The notes below the pieces were generated by a model. The model was not told the DNA's origin, did not search any database, and was given only the letters and a program-made list of their open reading frames with translations. The translations under genes and the position numbers were made by a program. Shown one piece after another: positions 57,431 to 64,000 of a stretch of DNA of 64,000 nt (position 1 is the stretch's first letter; the number at the start of each line of letters is the position of its first letter). The DNA is from Anisus vortex. Its lineage: Eukaryota > Mollusca > Gastropoda > Planorbidae. The stretch spans positions 30,733,641 to 30,797,640 of the forward strand of contig OX421500.1 of the NCBI GenBank assembly GCA_949126835.1, written 5' to 3'.

Positions 57431-57734
57431 CAGGACTACTCACTATATTTAAACTTGTATAATTATAGGCCTACTGGGACCAAGACTTACAATCACAATC
57501 CTACTCACTCCTTCCTTGATTCTTTTACTTACACATTCGCCATTTTTCCAAAGAATTTTATTTAGTCTTGAAAATTCTTTTTTTTTTTTAAATAGGTCGG
57601 GGTGGGATGGTGTTTTCCAAGCAGCATTGCTACTTCTACTATTACTACTAGCCGTAACTAGCCTATATAACATTGTTAACTAATGTCTAATACTATTATT
57701 TTCACTATATATTGACTAGGCTACTAACTATTCT

Positions 57735-57815
57735 TTCATATATTTATATATTTCTTCATTAATACCCCCCACAGCATATAGTATGATATCTACAATCTAC
57801 TGGAATTAAATAATC
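57735..57815 (+). promoter_or_regulatory. Candidate core promoter of ankyrin gene B
   Basis: TATATATTT-type words at about 57737-57752 lie 65-80 bp before the ATG, with no ATG between that stays open. Weak evidence, because the whole area is AT-rich. Confidence 0.25.
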
Positions 57816-59087
57816 ATGAGCAACTTATCGCCAAAGAACACTAGAGTTATTAACTGTATTAATAATAAAGATCACAGTAAGCTGAAATCAGTGCTGGAAA
57901 AATATTTGAAACAATCAGAGGCCTCTCCAAAAATAAGTCAACATGACCTAAATGATTGTTTCCTGTATGCTGCTAAAAAGGATTCCACCAAGTGCCTAGA
58001 AGTGTTTTGCCAGTTAAATCTGGTTAATGTAAACCATCTTGATGATCATGGGATGTCAGCTTTTCTTTACGCAGCAGATCACCATAACTTAGTAGCTATC
58101 AAGTTATTGTATGAGCACGGCGCTGATCTCACTGTTAGTGACAAAGAGGGCACCACTGCCTTAATGTATTCCTGCAAGTGGGGAGCAAGTGACTGCTTAC
58201 AGTATCTCATCAATCGTTCAATTAATGCTCCAGCTTATATCAATCTGAAGGACAGAGAGGGTTTTACTGCATTGAAATATGCAGCACAGTTTGATTACTT
58301 TGATTGTGTTTTAAGCTTAATCAATGCTAAAGTTGATCTCAATAGCACAGATACTGATGGATACTCAACTTTGATGCATGCACTTAAAAGGGATCATCTA
58401 AAAATCGCTCAATTACTGATTGACAAAAATGCTGATGTTGATATTGTTGGCCAAGATGGAAAGACAGCGTTAAGCTTAGCCTTTCAACTTGAAAACTATG
58501 ATCTTGTGGATAGCATTCTCTTACACAGTAAAAGAAATAACCTGCTCAATGATCAGTATCCATATATGCATAAAATGATAGCCAAGGAGAATAAAAAGAT
58601 TGTACGCAGGCTTCTAATCAAAAGATGTTTACCAACAGATTGGGTTTGCAAGGACAGTTATTTTAAGTTTAAAGTTATGGTTGGCGCGGACGATGCGTTA
58701 TCTCCAATCTGTGTGGCCCTTTTGTCCATGCAAGGGGATATTGCCCGATACTTTGTAGTCAACAAATTTTTCTCACCAAATGACAAGTCCAAGCTTCTGG
58801 AAAACATGTTGAAGATCAAGAGTGTGCTAGAGCAGCAACAGCCTGAGGCGGCAGATTCTTTGTCGGTTATTGATATCCTCAGCAGGAATTACGACTTAAT
58901 TTTTTCCAATTCAAGAGATGACCTGAACCAGACACATGATTGGCCACAGAGCAAGTTGTGTTGGGTACATTGGAACATAATTCCTCTTGATCAACCATTT
59001 AAAACTGAACCATGTAACTGTACTGAGTGTATTGATGGAGTTAAAGTGGTGACTGTGTCACAATGCCAAACCTTTCAGGTGCTTTGA
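57816..59087 (+). CDS. Single-exon ankyrin-repeat protein B (423 aa)
   Basis: An uninterrupted frame from ATG (context ATCATGA) to TGA. About five to six ankyrin repeats span residues 45-240 (GMSAFLYAADHHNLVAIKLL, GTTALMYSCKWGASDCLQYL, GYSTLMHALKRDHLKIAQLL, GQDGKTALSLAF). A second block (LSPICVALLSMQGDIARYF) follows near 300. The tail has WNIIPLDQPF and EPCNCTEC, matching protein A at 48288. Shared landmarks in the same order over the whole length show the two are paralogs, but they are far diverged. AATAAA at 59092 lies five bases after the stop. No targeting signal or catalytic domain; function unknown. Confidence 0.85.
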   Translation: MSNLSPKNTRVINCINNKDHSKLKSVLEKYLKQSEASPKISQHDLNDCFLYAAKKDSTKCLEVFCQLNLVNVNHLDDHGMSAFLYAADHHNLVAIKLLYEHGADLTVSDKEGTTALMYSCKWGASDCLQYLINRSINAPAYINLKDREGFTALKYAAQFDYFDCVLSLINAKVDLNSTDTDGYSTLMHALKRDHLKIAQLLIDKNADVDIVGQDGKTALSLAFQLENYDLVDSILLHSKRNNLLNDQYPYMHKMIAKENKKIVRRLLIKRCLPTDWVCKDSYFKFKVMVGADDALSPICVALLSMQGDIARYFVVNKFFSPNDKSKLLENMLKIKSVLEQQQPEAADSLSVIDILSRNYDLIFSNSRDDLNQTHDWPQSKLCWVHWNIIPLDQPFKTEPCNCTECIDGVKVVTVSQCQTFQVL

Positions 59088-60530
59088 ATTAAATAAAAAA
59101 ACAAGAGCATTAGAGCATGAGATCAATTCAGAGCATGGGGGTATTTTAATCTCTCCAGACAGAAGTTCAACAAGCTCTAACACTCCAACAATAATTGAAA
59201 AGAACATTTATTATCAGCATTAAATGAAATATTTATTATTTATTTTATAAGGACACTGTGATTTTGGGACAAATTGATGGATAACCATTTTGAAAGTTTC
59301 TGGTTTCAAATCTACGACTTAAAAAAAGATGTTAGATGTGTGTTTCTTGAGTTTATACAGCTCTGATGGGTCGGCCAACGGGACATTAGTTGTGTTGTGC
59401 TGGCGTTATAAGCAAAATATCACAGGAACTGAAGAATGGTGCTTCACTAGCCATACAAAGCAAAATGTTTATTTCATTCGATGTTCAAAATAAATCGCTT
59501 GTTTTGGTTGCTCGACCAATCATAGTGATTATGCATAGGAGAAAATAAATACCGTACTTCTATACTTTGTTAATGTGATCATAAATATTTTTTATTTCAT
59601 CTTTTATAATTATAATGAATATATACTCTTTACGCATACAAAGCTTTACAGAAATAATGTTATAGGCTTTTATTTTGCAATACTCAAATTAAATTAATAA
59701 TTTTTTTACTGTCTTTAAAAATAAATAATTAAAAAACTTGTGGATGGTTTCATTTTTTTTTACCCATTATTACCTTCTTGAAGTCATTGGAAAAGATAAT
59801 CCTTTGTTTACAGTTCTTGGCTTATCGTTTTTTAAATCTGTTTTCAAAGAATACCTGAATAAGGCTTTCCCAACCTTGTGCAGTTAGTTTATTGCATCAA
59901 GCCTGGACATTGACATTTGTTCCATAACATACTTAAATGAAATCGGACACTAATCCAGTTGCCTTGTGTATTAATACCAACCAGCTTCTAATCCAAGTAC
60001 CAGTAGTGATTGACATTATTTTCTGGGCTAAAACAGACTAGCTTGGCCAGGCATGTACAAAAATTAACTCAATAAGATTCATTAGTTAAATGTGTGTGTA
60101 GTGTGTACATGTAATGTAATACTTCATCACTGAGCTAGATAACAAACCAAAATTGTAAATATAAATACAAAATTCATAAAGATGTTTCATAAATGTACCA
60201 TATTTACTGCCAAATAACAGAAAAGAATTTGTGTAAACAACATCAGTGTTTCTTTTACTAATTACAGTATAGGCCTAGATTCTCGTAGCCTATTGTATTT
60301 ATATATATATTTATTCAAAATATTAAAATTTGACCTAGAGTCAAATACAGTATTGAATAAAAGAAAACTTGAGAGCTATATTTTAATAGAATGGATATTA
60401 CACACCTACCAAACCAGCACACATTAATCTCATGCACATGAAACAGTAGATCACTTCCTGCTTGAATGTCTTGAACTAACCATCTCAGACATGTAATACT
60501 CTGACATGTATATACCCTCTTCCTACTATA
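59088..60530. other. Intergenic, no gene recognised
   Basis: AT-rich, with scattered short homopolymers. No open frame with a recognisable domain and no structured repeat seen. Confidence 0.5.
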
Positions 60531-60532
60531 AT

Positions 60533-60718
60533 TCATCATCATCTGTCCTTTGGGTTCCTTGTAAAAAAAATAGGGTCTGTGTCAAACCACGCCACTCTGA
60601 ACGGTCTCTTGCCAGTCGCTTCAATACTTCCCAGCTCTTTCCAGTTCTCCCAGCCTCATCCAATATGCTTTGTCTCCATGTTCGCGTGGGTCTTTCTCTA
60701 TGTCGTTTGCCCCTACTA
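60533..60718 (-). pseudogene. LINE 3' end fragment
   Basis: The minus strand reads HRERPTRTWRQSILDEAGRT then GKSWEVLKRLARDRSEWRG, followed by a stop and an (ATG)n tail. It resembles the C-terminus of the EN-RT LINE nested at 53.9 kb. Confidence 0.75.
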
Positions 60719-60942
60719 TAATTAACATAAGAAAAAAACTACATAAAAATACACATCATTATGCTTGTCTGGCATTAACTGCAAGCAAGATAGCAACAGC
60801 TCTGCAGCCTGGTTGAAAATTCAAAAAATTTTGCCTCTCACAAAGAAATAAAGAAAGGTGAAGGTAATAGCCCTATAACTATAAAGTTATAAAGGCACAA
60901 AATTAGGCTTATAAAAGGAAATATCTCTGAAAACCTTATGAT

Positions 60943-61110
60943 CAGTGCCATCATATTGGGGAAAGGGGGGGGGGCAGAGGGGGCGACACTTCTAGGGGTG
61001 GCAAATATAGTCTAAATATAGCACAAAACAAAGCAGTTACTGTATCCAAAGGGGCATCGCTGAAACATTTGCCCTTGCCTGGGGCGCTACAAAGGTTTGT
61101 GTGGGCTCTG
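60943..61110. mobile_element. hAT-type MITE, family of about 170 bp, copy 3
   Basis: Starts CAGTGCCATCAT and ends GTGTGGGCTCTG, with the same body as the copies at 12033 and 12441 (CAAATATAGTCTAAATATAG, AGCAGTTACTGTAT). The flanks CTTATGAT and CTTATGCT match in seven of eight bases. Confidence 0.87.
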
Positions 61111-61282
61111 CTTATGCTATCAAAAGTTATAAACGGAACAAACATAATCACTATATTATCTAACGTAGCATTCAAAGCTAACATGTTATGTTGTTTATAC
61201 CCATTTTTTTATGCATTGGCCTTCAAGAGATATTGTGCCCTCTTCCACCCACAAAATAAGAAAGACAGAAACAAAAGCTATG

Positions 61283-61414
61283 TTAATAAAGCTATAAAAT
61301 AAAAGACTCAGAGTACATAAATAATGTTAATAAAGCTATAAAATAAAAGACTCAGAGTACATAAATAATGTTAATAAAGCTATAAAATAAAAGACTCAGA
61401 GTACATAAATAAAT
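61283..61414. repeat. 44-bp tandem repeat, 3 perfect copies
   Basis: The unit runs TTAATAAAGCTATAAAATAA, AAGACTCAGAGTACATAAAT, AATG. Three adjacent copies with no difference until the last few bases. Confidence 0.95.
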
Positions 61415-64000
61415 AACAAAAACACAAATTAAATGTTTAGAAACCATTTTTATTGTTTCTTTTCTCTGTCTCTTCCGTATTTTTTTAGTTTTCTTTAAAA
61501 ACTGTTTAGGGCGGGGGAAAAAATGTACATACAATGTTATATTACATACATGAGTAAGTAGTTCCCTGTGAGAGACTTAAAGCAGTCACCAGGTGAAACT
61601 AACTTAACCAAAAAAAAAAACATTGGTCAGATCCTTGACCTCGATTCAAGACAAATAAATTATTTTATAACAAATATTTATTTCCAGTAACTTTTTATCC
61701 GAAGCTTAATTTGTTTGGTGTGTTTGTTTTTTAAAGGTAAATTTCATCTCACCAAATAAAAAGCTTCTTCTAAAACAAATAAAAAATAAAATGTGATGTT
61801 AACACATAGTTGCTATGACTGACCCAAGAAAAACAATAATGAATTAGATGACATAAATTGACATTATGAAATCATACAGCTATTCACAATTGCAGATTAA
61901 AACAAAAAGAATGTAAATGTAAAAGAATTCTAAATTGTTTCATCTTCCATAATTTCTTAATAAACAAAAAGCTTTCATCAAATAATGGGAAAGTTATGAA
62001 AATGCTATAAATAGAGTCAATGACATTGATGGGGGAGGGTAATCATCCTGTAGAGATGTGAAGGGGGGGCGGGGGGGGGGGGGGGAAACTATTGTCCAGT
62101 CTTAAACAAGATTTACAAAGTCTTAAGCCAGAGTTTTTTCATCAAGATGATCGCAGGATTTGCAACTGGTGAGTAAGACTTTAATGGGCAAACACATTGC
62201 CGCAGGACCTTTTGATGTTTGGATTGGGCCTACAACATTGGTTGAAAAATGAGGGTTGAAAGGGTTGATGAGCAAAACAAAAAAACAAACATTGTAATTC
62301 ATCTGGTGATAATAGTCTTTAGAGAAAATGTTTCAAATTCAGTATAAAAAAACAATTACAAACAATTATAAAAAAAAACAACATGGCACAAAATGTTAGA
62401 TCTTTACCACAGAATATAGTTCACATAAAATGTCTAATCTTCTTTTAAAATAGTTACGTTTGGTTACAAAATTTGTTATTTAATTTAAAAAAAAAAAAGA
62501 GACAGCATTAGGATAGTATTACATTATTTTTAACAAATTATGTGAAGTCTTAATAAGAAACATAGTGATTTCTTTCTGTTTGTTTAAATATATTTATACT
62601 TGTTGTTTTTTTGTTATTTATTTATTTATTTATTTGTTTTTAGCTGTTTGACTGACAATGATGGTAAAAGTTCTAAAAGTTAAGCTCACTTACTCTAAAT
62701 TGTCTGTAAAAAGATATTTGTATTATTTATCATGCATGTTGCTGAATTTAATTAAAAAAAAACTGTAAAAGTGTATAAACTGTAAGAAAAATACTAACAA
62801 TATAATGACAATCCAATTCAAAGTAAGGTAAAGTTGTGTCTATTAGAAATGCTCTCACTCAATGTTTTGAATTAGCTTAAATTTTTCACTATTTTGTGTA
62901 TAGTTGTATAGTCTTGTTTTTTTATATTGATGATGTATATCATGATGTGTTTGTTTTTCTATCATTCATCTTTCTATCATTCTTTTAACATTCAGAATTT
63001 TCGTTATGGGTCAAGTATATAATCATAACTAATAAAAGGCATATTAAGTAATTCAAAAACTTTGTGATTACAAAAAGACTTCATAAAGCCAAAAGAAATA
63101 TATGTCAGGTATTATTATGAAATCGCAGGTATTTTTTAAAATTCATTTTAAACAACTTTTAAAGAGAGGTTAAACATCTTATATTATCTATATTCTTAGG
63201 GATTTTTTTTACAACAGGTTTTGCATTTCTATAAAACAGTTGGTGATTTAAGTATTAACACAGCACTTTCTGTTTGCATGTTAAGCTGTTACATTGCAAG
63301 AGGAATCATGCACACAAAAAAAAAACTGGGAATATTTGTAACAAACAGGATGAAAATATGATAAGGTAAAAAACACAGAAGTGTCATTGTTGGCTAAACA
63401 TTCTGCTAGATCATTCATATCATACATGTTAACTTCAACATTTATACATTGAATATTTAAAATTACTACTTTAAAACCTTTGTTTCTTTTATGATTCAAC
63501 ATAAACATATTTGAAATAATGGGATATAAGATAATAATATATATTTTCTGTTACTTTAAACTGAAGGAGAAAAAAAGAATTTCATAGGAGTTGATTCTAG
63601 TCATAATTTGTGAAAGATAAGAAACAAAACAGTTTTTAAACTAAAAATCATGACACACATTAAAATGTCATGTTCATGCATGTGCCAATTGTCGCTTTAA
63701 AATTTTCAATTTGAACTAACAGAAGAAACTGTACCACAGGTTTATCAATGCATACATTTTTTAAAATAATTTCTCTTTCTCTGAAATTGATTTTTAACAA
63801 ATACAAAAGAGGAGCTATATATAGTCCATCTTATCTTACTTTTATAAATATATAATATGTCATAGCCAAATTTATGAGGATGAACTGATTTCGTCAAGTA
63901 AATAGAATGGCATTCAAGTAGATGTGGATGAATAAGAGAGAAGGGGAACAAGTGGCAGCCTGGTTTTGATATTATGAAACAGACAGTTGACAGCAATAGT
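61415..64000. other. AT-rich sequence without recognised genes
   Basis: Contains a G tract at about 62066-62094 and many A/T runs. It could be the 3' UTR or an intron of a gene beyond the window, but nothing in it supports a coding exon. Confidence 0.5.

Overview
This is animal nuclear DNA: AT-rich, with small phase-consistent exons, GT-AG introns, and dense interspersed and tandem repeats. A lophotrochozoan, most likely a gastropod mollusc, is my best guess. It rests on the mix of protein families, a tRNA-derived SINE, several LINE types and hAT/piggyBac elements. Species cannot be fixed from sequence alone.

Positions 1-22,500: the 3' half of a contactin-family cell-adhesion gene on the + strand. 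Thirteen exons encode the last two Ig domains, four fibronectin-III domains and a GPI-anchor signal; upstream exons lie outside the window. Its introns hold a 0.7-kb ATTT/ATTC array, GATA and GGAT repeats, two minus-strand LINEs, four copies of a tRNA-derived SINE, and several hAT-type elements with matching 8-bp target duplications.

Positions 25,500-46,770: a complete Enhancer of Polycomb gene (EPC1/2 type) on the + strand. It has 15 coding exons and 852 codons plus stop, and is a subunit of the NuA4/TIP60 histone acetyltransferase. Two of its introns appear to use GC-AG splice sites. Its long introns hold a decayed full-length piggyBac transposon, a piggyBac-type MITE, an unclassified inverted-repeat element and LINE fragments.

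Positions 48,288-59,087: two divergently oriented single-exon genes for related ankyrin-repeat proteins (439 and 423 aa). They share a C-terminal EPCNCxEC tail. The 8 kb between them is mostly repeats: a 46-bp AT-rich satellite broken by a CR1-like LINE fragment, and one LINE nested inside another.

Positions 59,100-64,000: no gene recognised; one hAT-type MITE, a LINE 3' fragment and short tandem repeats. The four genes show no functional link beyond proximity. No rRNA gene, true tRNA gene, CRISPR array or viral gene was seen.
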